Origin: Gelidibacter salicanalis
GTDB taxonomy: Bacteria > Bacteroidota > Bacteroidia > Flavobacteriales > Flavobacteriaceae
Direction of reading: 5' to 3'
DNA length: 64,000 bases
Assembly: GCF_016469035.1 (NCBI RefSeq)
Contig: NZ_JAEHJZ010000004.1
Span: 235,173-299,172, forward strand
Shown: piece by piece, positions 54,932-64,000 of the stretch
How the letters are laid out: every line of letters begins with the position of its first letter
Numbering within the stretch: the stretch's first letter is position 1
Made by a program: the position numbers and the translations under genes
The notes under the pieces: generated by a model
What the model saw: the letters and a program-made list of their open reading frames with translations, nothing else
Told to the model about the DNA's origin: nothing
Databases searched by the model: none

Positions 54932-56433
54932 TGTTTTCAGTAAAATCTGCACTAGCCAAACCCTTTGCCTTCTTTATTAAAAGATCCGTGTTAAAATGGG
55001 CCAATAATCCAGTAGACACCCAAAATGCCGTGTTTAAAAACCTGATCCATGAGGCAAAAGATACGCAGTTTGGTAAGGATCATGATTTTTCAAATATACT
55101 GTCTCATGCAGACTTTGTGTCTCGGGTTCCCGTACGCGATTATGAAGATTTGAAGCCTTATATAGAACGCGTTGTTGCTGGAGAACTCGATATTTTATGG
55201 AAAGATAAGCCTATCTATTTTGCCAAAACCTCTGGCACAACCTCTGGAGCTAAATACATTCCCATTACTAAAGAGAGTATGCCAACGCATATTGAAGCGG
55301 CTAGAAATGCCATTCTGATGTACATTGCAGAAACCGGCAATGCCGATTTTGTAGACGGAAAGATGATTTTTCTTCAAGGAAGTCCAATTTTAAATGAGCA
55401 GAACGGGATTCAATTGGGCCGTTTATCTGGTATTGTGGCACATTTTGTTCCTAAATATCTACAGAAAAATAGAATGCCCTCTTGGGAAACCAATTGCATT
55501 GAAGATTGGGAAACCAAAGTAGAAGCCATTGTTGACGAAACCTTAGCAGAAAATATGACAGTAATTTCTGGAATTCCTTCGTGGGTACAGATGTATTTCG
55601 AAAAGATCAATCAAAAAACCGGTAAAAAAGTTGGGGATGTGTTTAAGAATTTCAACCTTTTTATTTTTGGAGGGGTCAACTACGAGCCTTATCGGGCAAA
55701 ATTTGAAAGTCTTATTGGGCGAAAGGTTGATAGTATTGAACTTTATCCCGCCAGTGAAGGCTTTTTTGCCTATCAAGATCAGCAGAATGAAAAAGGCATG
55801 CTCCTGCAATTGAATTCAGGTATTTTTTACGAGTTTATTAAAGCCGAAGATTTTTTTGAGGATCAGCCCCAACGGATTACTATTAAAGATGTGGAGTTGC
55901 ATACCAATTATGTAATGATTATTTCTTCCACGGCGGGTCTTTGGGCGTATAATATTGGAGATACCGTGGAGTTTACCTCATTGTCACCTTATCGTGTAAT
56001 CGTTTCGGGACGCATCAAGCACTTTATTTCTGCGTTTGGTGAACATGTGATTGGCAAAGAAGTGGAGCAGGCTTTAAAGGCGGCGGTAGAAGGTACAACG
56101 GTTCAGGTCTCAGAGTTTACAGTGGCACCAGAAATTAATCCTCCAAACGGATTGCCTTACCATGAATGGTTTATAGAATTTGAAAACGAACCTGAAAATC
56201 TAGGCCACTTGGCAGATAAAATTGAGGCAGCCTTGCAAGCCCAAAACAGCTATTATGTTGATTTGATTGGAGGTAAAGTACTTCAACCATTAAAAATTAA
56301 GGTGGTAAAAAAGAACGGTTTTCAAGATTATATGAAATCCATAGGAAAATTGGGAGGCCAAAATAAGATTCCAAGACTTTCCAACGATCGGAAGATAGCG
56401 GACATTTTGATCGCGAAAAATTTAACTAAATAA
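54931..56433 (+). CDS. GH3 (auxin-responsive promoter) family acyl-acid-amido-synthetase-like protein
   Basis: This 500-residue protein is a bacterial GH3 homologue. Plant GH3 enzymes adenylate acids and conjugate them to amino acids. The ANL-type motifs are KTSGTTSGAKYIPIT (P-loop-like, about 88-102), YPASEGFFAY, and GLWAYNIGDTVEF. The bacterial substrate is unknown. It is coupled to the M23 gene upstream; the DUF6909 gene follows after a promoter-like element. Confidence 0.9.
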   Translation: MFSVKSALAKPFAFFIKRSVLKWANNPVDTQNAVFKNLIHEAKDTQFGKDHDFSNILSHADFVSRVPVRDYEDLKPYIERVVAGELDILWKDKPIYFAKTSGTTSGAKYIPITKESMPTHIEAARNAILMYIAETGNADFVDGKMIFLQGSPILNEQNGIQLGRLSGIVAHFVPKYLQKNRMPSWETNCIEDWETKVEAIVDETLAENMTVISGIPSWVQMYFEKINQKTGKKVGDVFKNFNLFIFGGVNYEPYRAKFESLIGRKVDSIELYPASEGFFAYQDQQNEKGMLLQLNSGIFYEFIKAEDFFEDQPQRITIKDVELHTNYVMIISSTAGLWAYNIGDTVEFTSLSPYRVIVSGRIKHFISAFGEHVIGKEVEQALKAAVEGTTVQVSEFTVAPEINPPNGLPYHEWFIEFENEPENLGHLADKIEAALQAQNSYYVDLIGGKVLQPLKIKVVKKNGFQDYMKSIGKLGGQNKIPRLSNDRKIADILIAKNLTK

Positions 56434-56436
56434 TCC

Positions 56437-56444
56437 TATATTTG
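56437..56444 (+). promoter_or_regulatory. Predicted -7 promoter element for the DUF6909 gene
   Basis: TATATTTG matches TAnnTTTG, 17 bases before the start codon. Confidence 0.5.
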
Positions 56445-56461
56445 TAGGCTAAACACTAAAT

Positions 56462-58150
56462 ATGAGTAATAAAAAGCATCATGCCAGAACGCGGGCTCAA
56501 GAGAGCTCAAATGCTATTGAAAGAATGTATATTACCATGCGCCATTTGTTTAATCGCGGGTTTTACAAACCTATGGGCATTTCTGGTGAAACCCTTCGTG
56601 AATCTTTATTGCTATTAAGACCAGAAATTTATGGTTCAATTGGCGAGGAAAAAGCAGAATTGGAAGGCTTGCTCTATGTTGTTGATCGCTTACCCTATGG
56701 CATTGAAGAGTGTACATTTATTAACCTTACCAGTGATGAAGGATATACCAATTCTCATTTTAAAGCGATTATTCCTCCAAAAAGAAGACGTAATTGTTTC
56801 CGTATTGATGACGAGCAAATGAACATTGAGATTACTCGTGGTCGTTCAGAAATTTATGATATTTTAACCCACCTGACCTTCATGTTTGTTGAATCCCATA
56901 AAATCAGTAAACGTGTGCTGGTGGATGAGCAAGGCACCACCACCCGAGATTGGATAAAATTAGAGAAGGCAGTGCTTTCCAATGAAGAGTTATCTCAAGA
57001 AGATAGAGAGGTTGCCATTACGCATACCGCTAATATTTTAGGCAGAACTTTTAACGAATTGACTCAAATGTATAGTGCCTTTGCGTTACCTAATCAACCT
57101 GAACGCCTATTGCATTTAGTGTACTGGCTTGGTAAACTTGCTATTGAAGAAGTGGTCAATAACAACAGACGTACGGTAACCTTTAGTCCGGTGCTAAGAG
57201 AACGACTTGGGCATCATATTCATGGCGAAATTTGGGCTAACACAATTAAGGATGCGCTTTTAAAAAACGGCCTTATAGAACGCCCTATCCATATTATCAG
57301 CGCGAACATGCACAGTGTGATGAATTCTCTGTTTGCACCGCAAGCACTCAAAACACTGGCTGCTAAGAAGAATATGTTTGAAGTTTATGAAGCTTTAAGC
57401 CAGAAAGAAAATCAGGAATTGCGAAATAAAGTGACTAAAGAAGCTTTACAGCGCGGGATGATCTATATTCCAGACACGTCAGGAACAAACATTGACGTGC
57501 AGATTTTTGATACCGCTAAGATTGATTTTCTAAAAACAGATCTTGAAGGCTATAAAATTCTGGATGATTCAGAAAAACCGGTAATCTTTGTGATGGATTA
57601 CGCATTTGGAGAACAAGCTTATGAGACCATTGATGAATTGTTAAAACCGCTTAAGAGTAATGACCAGCAAATCCTGCTCAATGTGGATTCAATTTCTATA
57701 ATGGGTAAAGCCGGAATTTTAGAAGGTGGAAAAGGAGATATCATGATTCCGTCAGCACATATCTTTGAAGGCACGGCAGATAATTATCCCTTAGAGAATG
57801 AACTTTCAAAGTCTGATTTTGATGGTCATGGCATTGCTGTTTATGAAGGATCTATGATTACGGTTTTAGGAACATCGCTTCAAAATAAAGAGATCTTAAA
57901 ATTCTTCTTTAACTCCACCTGGAATGTTATCGGGTTGGAAATGGAAGGCGCACACTATCAGAAAGCCATACAGGCGGCTTCAAAGGTAAGGGGTAGTATC
58001 AATCCAAACGTTAAAGTAAGATATGCGTATTACGCCAGTGATAACCCTTTAGAAACCGGAAGTACATTAGCCTCAGGCGGATTGGGAACATCAGGGGTAA
58101 AACCGACCTATCTCATAACGAGAAAAATATTACAGCAAATATTTAGTTAA
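56462..58150 (+). CDS. DUF6909-like conserved protein with nucleoside-phosphorylase-like C-terminus
   Basis: This 562-residue soluble protein looks like the conserved Bacteroidota family I know as DUF6909, without a known function. The C-terminal third contains features that resemble the PNP/MTA-nucleosidase superfamily: FVMDYAFGEQAYETIDELL, GKAGILEGGKGDIMIP, and VIGLEMEGAHYQKAI, where MEGA is the typical substrate-binding Glu motif. The N-terminal half is helical with ISKRVLVDEQGTTTRDWIK. I infer a nucleoside- or nucleotide-related enzyme, with low certainty. Confidence 0.75.
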   Translation: MSNKKHHARTRAQESSNAIERMYITMRHLFNRGFYKPMGISGETLRESLLLLRPEIYGSIGEEKAELEGLLYVVDRLPYGIEECTFINLTSDEGYTNSHFKAIIPPKRRRNCFRIDDEQMNIEITRGRSEIYDILTHLTFMFVESHKISKRVLVDEQGTTTRDWIKLEKAVLSNEELSQEDREVAITHTANILGRTFNELTQMYSAFALPNQPERLLHLVYWLGKLAIEEVVNNNRRTVTFSPVLRERLGHHIHGEIWANTIKDALLKNGLIERPIHIISANMHSVMNSLFAPQALKTLAAKKNMFEVYEALSQKENQELRNKVTKEALQRGMIYIPDTSGTNIDVQIFDTAKIDFLKTDLEGYKILDDSEKPVIFVMDYAFGEQAYETIDELLKPLKSNDQQILLNVDSISIMGKAGILEGGKGDIMIPSAHIFEGTADNYPLENELSKSDFDGHGIAVYEGSMITVLGTSLQNKEILKFFFNSTWNVIGLEMEGAHYQKAIQAASKVRGSINPNVKVRYAYYASDNPLETGSTLASGGLGTSGVKPTYLITRKILQQIFS

Positions 58151-58162
58151 CACTAGTAAGAT

Positions 58163-59215
58163 ATGAATAAAGATTTGCCACCATCACAACCCTCTGAGGA
58201 AGTCGATTTAGGACAATTATTTAAATTAATTGGGAATGTTTTTGACCGTTTCTTCCGATTTATAGGCCGTATTTTTACAGGCATATTTGGGGTGATCCTC
58301 TTGTTTCTGTTTTTTATCCAAAAGCATTTTTTGAAATTTATTATTGTTGTTGTTGCAGGGGTAATTATAGGTGCAATCATAGATATAAAGAAGGAGCCTG
58401 AGTATATTTCCACTATGGTCATAGAACCAAACTTTAATAGTGTTCAACAACTCTACAATAACATTGCTTTTTACAATGAACTAGCAAAAGCCAACGATTT
58501 TTTATCTCTTTCTGAAGCCTTAGATATCACTGATGAAGAGGCCTTGTCTATTAGGGAATTTAGTGTGGAATCCTATTCTGATGAAAATCAGAAAATCATA
58601 TTATTTGATCAATTTGTACGCAGTTTGGATTCTACAACCCAAAAAGCGATAGATATGAAGGCCTATCTTGAAAACTTCAATTCACTTGATGCGCGTTTTC
58701 ATACTATTTCAGTTATAGCAAGTGACAATACTGTGGCAAAAAAAATTCAGCCTGCCATTATCTCCTCCATATCAAATAATAGCTATTTCAATTTACAAAA
58801 GGACATTAGTGACAGTAATATTAAATTACAGGATAGTCTTTATAAAAAGCAAATTACAGAGATAGATTCTTTGCAGCTATTATACAAAAGAGTGATGCTT
58901 AGAGAGGCCGAACGTGCGGTACAAGGCACAAATATTAGTCTTGGAGAACAGGGTACACAGAATAATAAAGAACTTTCATTGATCAATAAAATGGAAGAAT
59001 TGAAATTAGGACTGGTAGAACTCAACGAAGAACGTGGTAATAAGTCCAGCATTTTAAACGTGATTTCTGATTTTCCTAGAAAAGGTGTTCGTGAAAAGGG
59101 TCTTTTAAAAAGCTATAAATTCTTGGTGCCTGCCATACTTTTAATCCTAACGGTTTTGACGTTGTTATTGGTGTCTTTGAATACATATTTGAAGAATTAT
59201 AAAAGGGAATTATAG
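58163..59215 (+). CDS. Chain-length-determinant-like membrane protein
   Basis: This 350-residue protein has an N-terminal hydrophobic pair (about 27-72) and a C-terminal helix (about 316-338) around a large extracytoplasmic coiled region. That is the topology of Wzz/PCP polysaccharide copolymerases. The Wzz N-terminal sequence signature is weak and the C-terminal Wzc-type tyrosine kinase domain is absent. It directly precedes the polysaccharide locus, which supports a role in chain length or export; this is inference. Confidence 0.6.
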   Translation: MNKDLPPSQPSEEVDLGQLFKLIGNVFDRFFRFIGRIFTGIFGVILLFLFFIQKHFLKFIIVVVAGVIIGAIIDIKKEPEYISTMVIEPNFNSVQQLYNNIAFYNELAKANDFLSLSEALDITDEEALSIREFSVESYSDENQKIILFDQFVRSLDSTTQKAIDMKAYLENFNSLDARFHTISVIASDNTVAKKIQPAIISSISNNSYFNLQKDISDSNIKLQDSLYKKQITEIDSLQLLYKRVMLREAERAVQGTNISLGEQGTQNNKELSLINKMEELKLGLVELNEERGNKSSILNVISDFPRKGVREKGLLKSYKFLVPAILLILTVLTLLLVSLNTYLKNYKREL

Positions 59216-59860
59216 GAAAAGGAGTGATTGCAAGTGGCACAAAATTTATTGAGACGCATGTAATAAGATTATTACTCAATAATTAGCAGTTTGTGATATT
59301 TATAATTTTAGCGGTTCTAAGCACGCCCGAAGCTTAGAGAATTTGAAAAGACTTAAACCACTTATAAATCAATGTTCATAAAGGGCACTATTAAAGATAG
59401 GACTTGTAAAAAAATAATTTAAATCCCTATAGATTTTAGTGTGGCCATTTAATTGACTACTGAGACCCTTTTGGACAGGAGGATATAAAGCCCTTGGGCA
59501 TAATTAAAGACTAACATCAGAGGGGGTAATTATGCTTAAAACGGCAATATAAAATTAGGTATAAATTAAAATCCGAAGGTCCTCTTATCACTGTAGTTTT
59601 TGAAATAAAAAATTCCCTATGGAGTGTTATTTCATGACGCCAAATTGAAAATGTCACTGTGACTATATAGTATCATTTAGTATGATTTGAAAATGTCTAA
59701 TTTATCTTAATTTCTATTCATAATATAAGCATGTTGTTATTACGCTTAATCGTCGAAAATTGTAGAAATAAATAAGTATTATTCCTCGTTAAATCTTCAA
59801 TATATTCTATTTTTGTCCTAGCTTACCGTGTATGGTCATTCAATTACAAAATTTGTAAAA
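59216..59860. other. 645-base noncoding gap at the head of the polysaccharide locus
   Basis: No gene is supported here. The stretch is AT-rich, has a CTAAGC/GCTTAG hairpin near 59315-59337, and a word ATGACGCCAAATTG near 59635 that weakly recalls the 127-bp repeat. It ends in the promoter element for wecB. It could hold a long 5' leader or a regulatory RNA; nothing in it shows which. Confidence 0.5.
59808..59815 (+). promoter_or_regulatory. Predicted -7 promoter element for the polysaccharide operon
   Basis: TATTTTTG matches TAnnTTTG, 45 bases before the ATG at 59861. Confidence 0.45.
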
Positions 59861-60990
59861 ATGTTTAAAAAAAAAATCTAATTATTTTTGGTACTCGTCC
59901 TGAAGCCATTAAGATGGCACCATTAATTAAAGCATTTCTTAAGGAAAATTCATCATTCGAAACCAAGGTTTGTATTACAGCACAACACAGAGAAATGCTT
60001 GATCAAGTATTGGGGTTTTTTGAAATTGTACCAGATTTTGATTTAGATGTAATGACGCCTAACCAAAATCTATATTCACTGACGGCTGATATAATTACCA
60101 AGTTAAAACCGGTTTTGGAAGACTTTAAACCTGATTTTGTTTTTGTTCATGGTGATACCTCAACTACAATGGCGGCAAGTATTGCGGCATTCTACTCCGG
60201 CGCAAAAGTGTGTCATGTTGAAGCGGGTTTAAGAACCTTCAATAAACGCTCTCCTTTCCCTGAAGAAATCAACAGAAGCATTACTGGTCGTATTGCTGAC
60301 TATCATTTTTCTCCAACAGGCATTTCACAGCAGAATTTGATTGATGAAAATATTTCAACGAAAAATATTTTAGTTACTGGCAATACTGTTATTGATGCGC
60401 TTCAGTTCAGTATTAAAAAAGTAAATGCAGAAGATTTTTTTGATGAGGAAATTGAAATGCTCAAATCAATAATCGATTCTAAGAAAAGATTAATTTTAGT
60501 TACAGGACACAGGAGGGAGAACCACGGGCAAGGTTTTATTAATATTTGCAAAGCACTCAAGCAAATTGCATTTCATAATCAAGATACTCAAATTATTTAT
60601 CCTGTCCATCTTAACCCGAATGTTCAGAAACCAGTTTATGAACAGCTTGAGAACATACAAAACATACATCTCATAAATCCGCTTTCCTACCCCGCTTTTG
60701 TATGGCTAATGGATAATTCATATTTGATAATTACAGATAGTGGTGGGGTGCAGGAGGAAGCGCCAAGTTTAGGGAAACCTGTATTGGTAATGCGTGATAC
60801 GACAGAACGTCCGGAAGCGGTAGATGCCGGTACAGTTGTTCTTGTGGGAACAGATCCTGATAAAATATACTCAGAAACCAAAATTTTACTGGACAACGCA
60901 GAGGCTTATGATGATATGAGTAAGTTGCACAATCCATATGGAAATGGAAATGCATGTGAGAAAATTGTAAATTTCATGTTGGATCTTTAG
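59861..60990 (+). CDS. wecB: UDP-N-acetylglucosamine 2-epimerase (non-hydrolysing), start out of frame
   Basis: WecB makes UDP-ManNAc from UDP-GlcNAc for surface polysaccharide. The body (59914-60990, 358 residues) has the epimerase pattern, including FVHGDTSTTMAAS, EAGLRTFNKRSPFPEE, TGHRRENHGQG and DSGGVQEEAPSLGKPVLVMR. The obligatory N-terminus, LIIFGTRPEAIK, is encoded just upstream but is in the -1 frame relative to the only ATG (59861). The ATG is followed by TTT and a run of ten A (59867-59876), then a stop. Eleven As, or a -1 slip, gives MFKKKNLIIFGTRPEAIK and a normal 376-residue protein. Confidence 0.85.
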
Positions 60991-61001
60991 TGTAACAATT
61001 T

Positions 61002-62294
61002 ATGAAAAGACTAATAGGCTTAGTAAAAGCTAAGGCGAATGTACAAACGTTTGGAACTATTGCATTAAGAGGAGCTGGAGTTCTATTCCTATTTGGAATT
61101 TCAATTTTGATGACTAATAATTTTCCACCAACAGTAGTGGGAGAATATGAATTTATTCGTGTTTTTTTATTGGTTTTTGGAAGCTTATGTTTATTAGGAA
61201 CGGATGTTTCTATTCTCTTTTTTTCGGGAAAATTAAAAGCATTACATAGTTTCGAAGAAATTAAGAATATTTACTTTACAATAATTAAAATTATAAGTGC
61301 GAGTTCAATACTTTGTTTTGGAATATTTTTTGTATTTTTTTCTAAAGCGCAAGTTGATTCTTTTTTTGAAGAAGGGTTTTATGAAATAATTTTTAACAGC
61401 CTTTTAGTGCTATCATTTTATGTCATCTCCTTATTTAATATCGAAATTCTCAGGGCCATTGACAAGCCAATTTTATCTGAACTTTTTAGAAATGTTTTCA
61501 AGTACCTTCCATTAGGAGTAGGCATATTTATTCATATAATTTATATAGAATTTTTAACGCTATATCAATATTATATTTATGGATTTATAATTTTATTTAT
61601 CGCCTCTCAATTAACCGTATGGTATTGTTTTAGGGCAATTCAAAACTCACGCACGCAGTCATTTTCAACTAAAGAAATTATCAAAATATCCTTACCAATG
61701 GGGGTAAGCAATTTAGTAATGTTTCTATTACTTAGCATAGATGTCTTTTTGCTTAAAAAATATTACGGGAGTGATTATGTCGCATTTTATGCAATCGGAA
61801 TAAAACTAATTACTATATTATCTGTAGTTATGATAAGTTTTAACATCAACGCTTCTCAACAAATTGCTGAATTTTTTGCGTCTGGCACTAAACAACAGAT
61901 ACAGGTGTTAACAAGGAAAACGGCAAAAAAGATTTTTTTGATCAATTTAGGTATTTCAGCTTTTATTGTAGTTTTTCTCAACGAAATTTTAATGACTTTT
62001 GGAGAAGCATATCTCTATATCAAAGAAGCCATTTATGTGCTGTTATTTGCACAGCTTTTTGCTTCTGCATTTGGAATGGTACCAGTATATTTGAACATGA
62101 CTGGAAGAGGTAACATATATCAGCTAATTTTATTAGTAGCCCTGTTACTTAATGGTGCATTGAACATGATTTTAATTCCTAAATTTAATGTTATGGGCGC
62201 TGCATATACATTTGCTTTGACTGTTATGTTTTGGAATATAATTGTGACTTTATACGTTTATAAAAAAGATAAAATAAATTTATTTCTACATTGA
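61002..62294 (+). CDS. Polysaccharide flippase (Wzx-like, MATE/MVF superfamily)
   Basis: This 430-residue protein has about 12 hydrophobic helices and the layout of a polysaccharide biosynthesis (Wzx/RfbX) flippase that turns lipid-linked repeat units across the inner membrane. Helix 1 (about 21-40) is preceded by a basic N-terminus, and the mid-region LPMGVSNLVMFLLLSIDVFL is a usual conserved stretch. It lies 11 bases after wecB and is clearly co-transcribed. Confidence 0.88.
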   Translation: MKRLIGLVKAKANVQTFGTIALRGAGVLFLFGISILMTNNFPPTVVGEYEFIRVFLLVFGSLCLLGTDVSILFFSGKLKALHSFEEIKNIYFTIIKIISASSILCFGIFFVFFSKAQVDSFFEEGFYEIIFNSLLVLSFYVISLFNIEILRAIDKPILSELFRNVFKYLPLGVGIFIHIIYIEFLTLYQYYIYGFIILFIASQLTVWYCFRAIQNSRTQSFSTKEIIKISLPMGVSNLVMFLLLSIDVFLLKKYYGSDYVAFYAIGIKLITILSVVMISFNINASQQIAEFFASGTKQQIQVLTRKTAKKIFLINLGISAFIVVFLNEILMTFGEAYLYIKEAIYVLLFAQLFASAFGMVPVYLNMTGRGNIYQLILLVALLLNGALNMILIPKFNVMGAAYTFALTVMFWNIIVTLYVYKKDKINLFLH

Positions 62295-62437
62295 AATTGC
62301 AGATGTAATGATTTCTAATAAGGTGTTTTTATTAGACATTTTCTAAATTGCAAATCAATCATTATTGTAATTTTATATAGTTTACAAGTCCGATATATGC
62401 TTCAAAATCTTAAAATTTCATAATAACGACGTACCTC

Positions 62438-63175
62438 ATGATACCTAAAAAAATTCATTATTGTTGGTTTGGAAGAAAACCATTACCAGCATTAGCATTA
62501 ATGTGCATAGAATCATGGAAAAAATTTCTTCCCGATTATGAAATCATAGAATGGAACGAAGATAATTTTGATGTTAATCTTTATCAATATGCAAAAGAAG
62601 CTTACCATATGAAAAAATATGCTTTCGTTTCTGATGTATGTAGATTGTATGCGTTGAAAGAAATAGGAGGTTTGTACATGGATACTGATCTGGAAGTTCT
62701 TAAACCTTTAGATGCATTTCTACATCACAATGCGTTCTCCGGTTATGAAAGTAATGGTTATATCCCTACTGCCTTAATGGGTAGTAAAAAAAATGGTGAG
62801 TGGGCAACCGATATGCTTGCATACTATGATAATAAATCTTTTATTTTAAGTGATAACGCTTTAGATATGTCAACCAATGTTGAAATTATCACTAAACTTA
62901 TGCAACCTAAAGGTATAAGGCTCGATAATACATTTCAAGAAATAGAAGATTATATAGCTTTTTACCCGAGTGAATATTTTTGTCCAAAGGACTATATTAG
63001 TGAACAAATTATCATAACCGAAAATAGTCATTGCATACACCATTTTGCAGGTTCTTGGTATCCACCAAAAAGAAAATTCTTCAAGAGCTCTAAAAAAATA
63101 CTCATCAATTTTTTTGGATTTAATAATGTCAGAGGTTTGATATTTTTTATGAAACGAATGAAAAATAAAAAGTAG
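62438..63175 (+). CDS. Glycosyltransferase with DXD motif (GT32/OCH1-like)
   Basis: This 245-residue enzyme begins IPKKIHYCWFGRKPLP, the typical N-terminus of the capsular polysaccharide/OCH1-like GT32 family. The donor-metal DXD motif is YMDTDLEVLKPL (about residues 79-90), and the HHFAGSWYPPKRK segment near the end is also characteristic. The sugar and linkage are not inferable. It follows the flippase by 143 bases in the same direction. Confidence 0.88.
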   Translation: MIPKKIHYCWFGRKPLPALALMCIESWKKFLPDYEIIEWNEDNFDVNLYQYAKEAYHMKKYAFVSDVCRLYALKEIGGLYMDTDLEVLKPLDAFLHHNAFSGYESNGYIPTALMGSKKNGEWATDMLAYYDNKSFILSDNALDMSTNVEIITKLMQPKGIRLDNTFQEIEDYIAFYPSEYFCPKDYISEQIIITENSHCIHHFAGSWYPPKRKFFKSSKKILINFFGFNNVRGLIFFMKRMKNKK

Positions 63176-63201
63176 AAAAAAATACTAAGCGCCATTCAAT
63201 A

Positions 63202-64000
63202 ATGAAAATATCAAAATCAAATTTAGTTTTTTACGCATTACTAGTATTTGGTATTTTCGTTTCTGTAATTAGTTTTTACATCTTGCCGGATCATTTTTAT
63301 AATGATACGAGAACATTAGTTTTTGACGAATTTAATGAAATTGGTTTGGTGGGAAGTTATCCATTTACTATCTGGTTTTATAACTTCACAGGCTTAAAAC
63401 ATTTGCATTTTATTCTTATTGGTATCATACAATATGTCATTGCTCTATATATGTTGTTTAAGGTTGGTATTCCTGAGCGTTTTTATAGGTTAACCATTAA
63501 AAACTTACTTGTATACTTTGCTATTGTTATGGTTGCCATTTTTCTTTCCATGCCAAGCAAAGAATTTATCAATTTCATATTTATCTTTATAATTGTCAGA
63601 TTGTTTAAAAAGCAAGAAAGAGGATATCTATCAACCATTGTTATTGTTCTAACCCTATTACTTTTCTTTGGATACTTTTTTAGGCCTTACTATATTTTAA
63701 TAGCAATACTAAGCGTGGTGCTTTTTCTTGTAAGTAAGGTTAATTTTAAGAATAAAAAAATCACAACCTTATTTTATGGAATTCTAGTGGCAATAATAAT
63801 GTCCCTGAGTTACGGTTTGGTTAAAGGGAAATTTATATCTCAAAAAACAAGGGAAGATTTAAATGAAACAAGAATTGGCGGTGAACAGTCTGCAAATTCA
63901 GCAATTGTTTCACCATTAGACTCTAGTACATGGTATGGGGAGTCTTTTGGGATAGTTTACGGGTTTTTCTCTGTAAATATACCCGTCAATGGGTTGAGGC
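63202..64000 (+). CDS. Predicted O-antigen/capsule polymerase-like membrane protein (partial)
   Basis: This frame is open from ATG 63202 to the window end, giving 266 residues. It contains multiple hydrophobic helices, with a loop of charged and polar residues (KGKFISQKTREDLNETRIGG) at about 215-235. The gene starts 27 bases after the glycosyltransferase stop. Position and topology suggest a Wzy/EpsG-type polymerase, but no decisive motif is present in the visible part. The C-terminus is outside the window. Confidence 0.6.
   Translation, partial: MKISKSNLVFYALLVFGIFVSVISFYILPDHFYNDTRTLVFDEFNEIGLVGSYPFTIWFYNFTGLKHLHFILIGIIQYVIALYMLFKVGIPERFYRLTIKNLLVYFAIVMVAIFLSMPSKEFINFIFIFIIVRLFKKQERGYLSTIVIVLTLLLFFGYFFRPYYILIAILSVVLFLVSKVNFKNKKITTLFYGILVAIIMSLSYGLVKGKFISQKTREDLNETRIGGEQSANSAIVSPLDSSTWYGESFGIVYGFFSVNIPVNGLR

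Overview
The window looks like chromosome from a low-GC marine-type Flavobacteriaceae (Bacteroidota). The evidence is the gene families (DUF4175, DUF4837, DUF6909, bacterial GH3, TonB-linked outer membrane beta-barrel, Cys-lipoproteins), the near absence of Shine-Dalgarno sequences, and the repeated occurrence of the Bacteroidota promoter element TAnnTTTG upstream of genes. All identifications come from reading the sequence; no database was searched.

Layout. 1-3.5 kb is one end of a mobilizable element on the minus strand (relaxase cut by the window edge, MobC-like protein, primase, SF3-type helicase, HTH protein), with an iteron-like patch between primase and helicase. An orphan membrane protein and a CAT-anticodon tRNA follow. 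4.5-26.8 kb is core chromosome: methylmalonyl-CoA epimerase, rbfA, FtsX-like permease, dusB, a TonB-type receptor, lepA, glgA-glgC, a Na+/H+ antiporter, a secreted/hydrolytic run (MBL hydrolase, subtilase, M1 peptidase), rnpA, a C-terminal processing protease, GNAT, CDF transporter and rpiB. 26.8-27.5 kb is a 720-bp AT-rich gap between divergent rpiB and rnr with DnaA-box-like 9-mers, a candidate oriC. 27.5-58 kb is mostly plus strand: rnr, small envelope proteins, tRNA-Cys with a striking tandem array, folB, glnS, SPFH protein, gltX, DUF4175 protein, ybeY, mnmG flanked by two parS-like palindromes, ompH/skp-like, holB, pgk, an MltD-like transglycosylase, DUF4837, tatA, M23, GH3 and DUF6909. 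From 58.2 kb a surface polysaccharide locus starts: chain-length-type membrane protein, wecB, flippase, glycosyltransferase, and a polymerase-like protein running off the end.

Highlights. (1) Downstream of tRNA-Cys lie five 188-bp tandem units, each carrying the 3' half of tRNA-Cys from the anticodon loop onward plus its terminator, with the T-loop replaced by a CCCGAT..ATCGGG hairpin; the sixth unit is the real tRNA. The arrangement recalls the 178-bp repeats of the E. coli tyrT locus. (2) wecB starts in the wrong frame: an A10 tract six bases after its ATG would need 11 As, or a -1 slip, to restore the GTRPE N-terminus. (3) Two TTCCACGTGGAA palindromes flank mnmG and, with the 27-kb gap, suggest an origin-proximal segment. 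(4) Inverted copies of a dispersed repeat at 12.9 and 36.1 kb form a filled/empty site pair for a 21-bp palindrome. (5) Three genes have promoter elements so close to the start codon that leaderless mRNAs are predicted.
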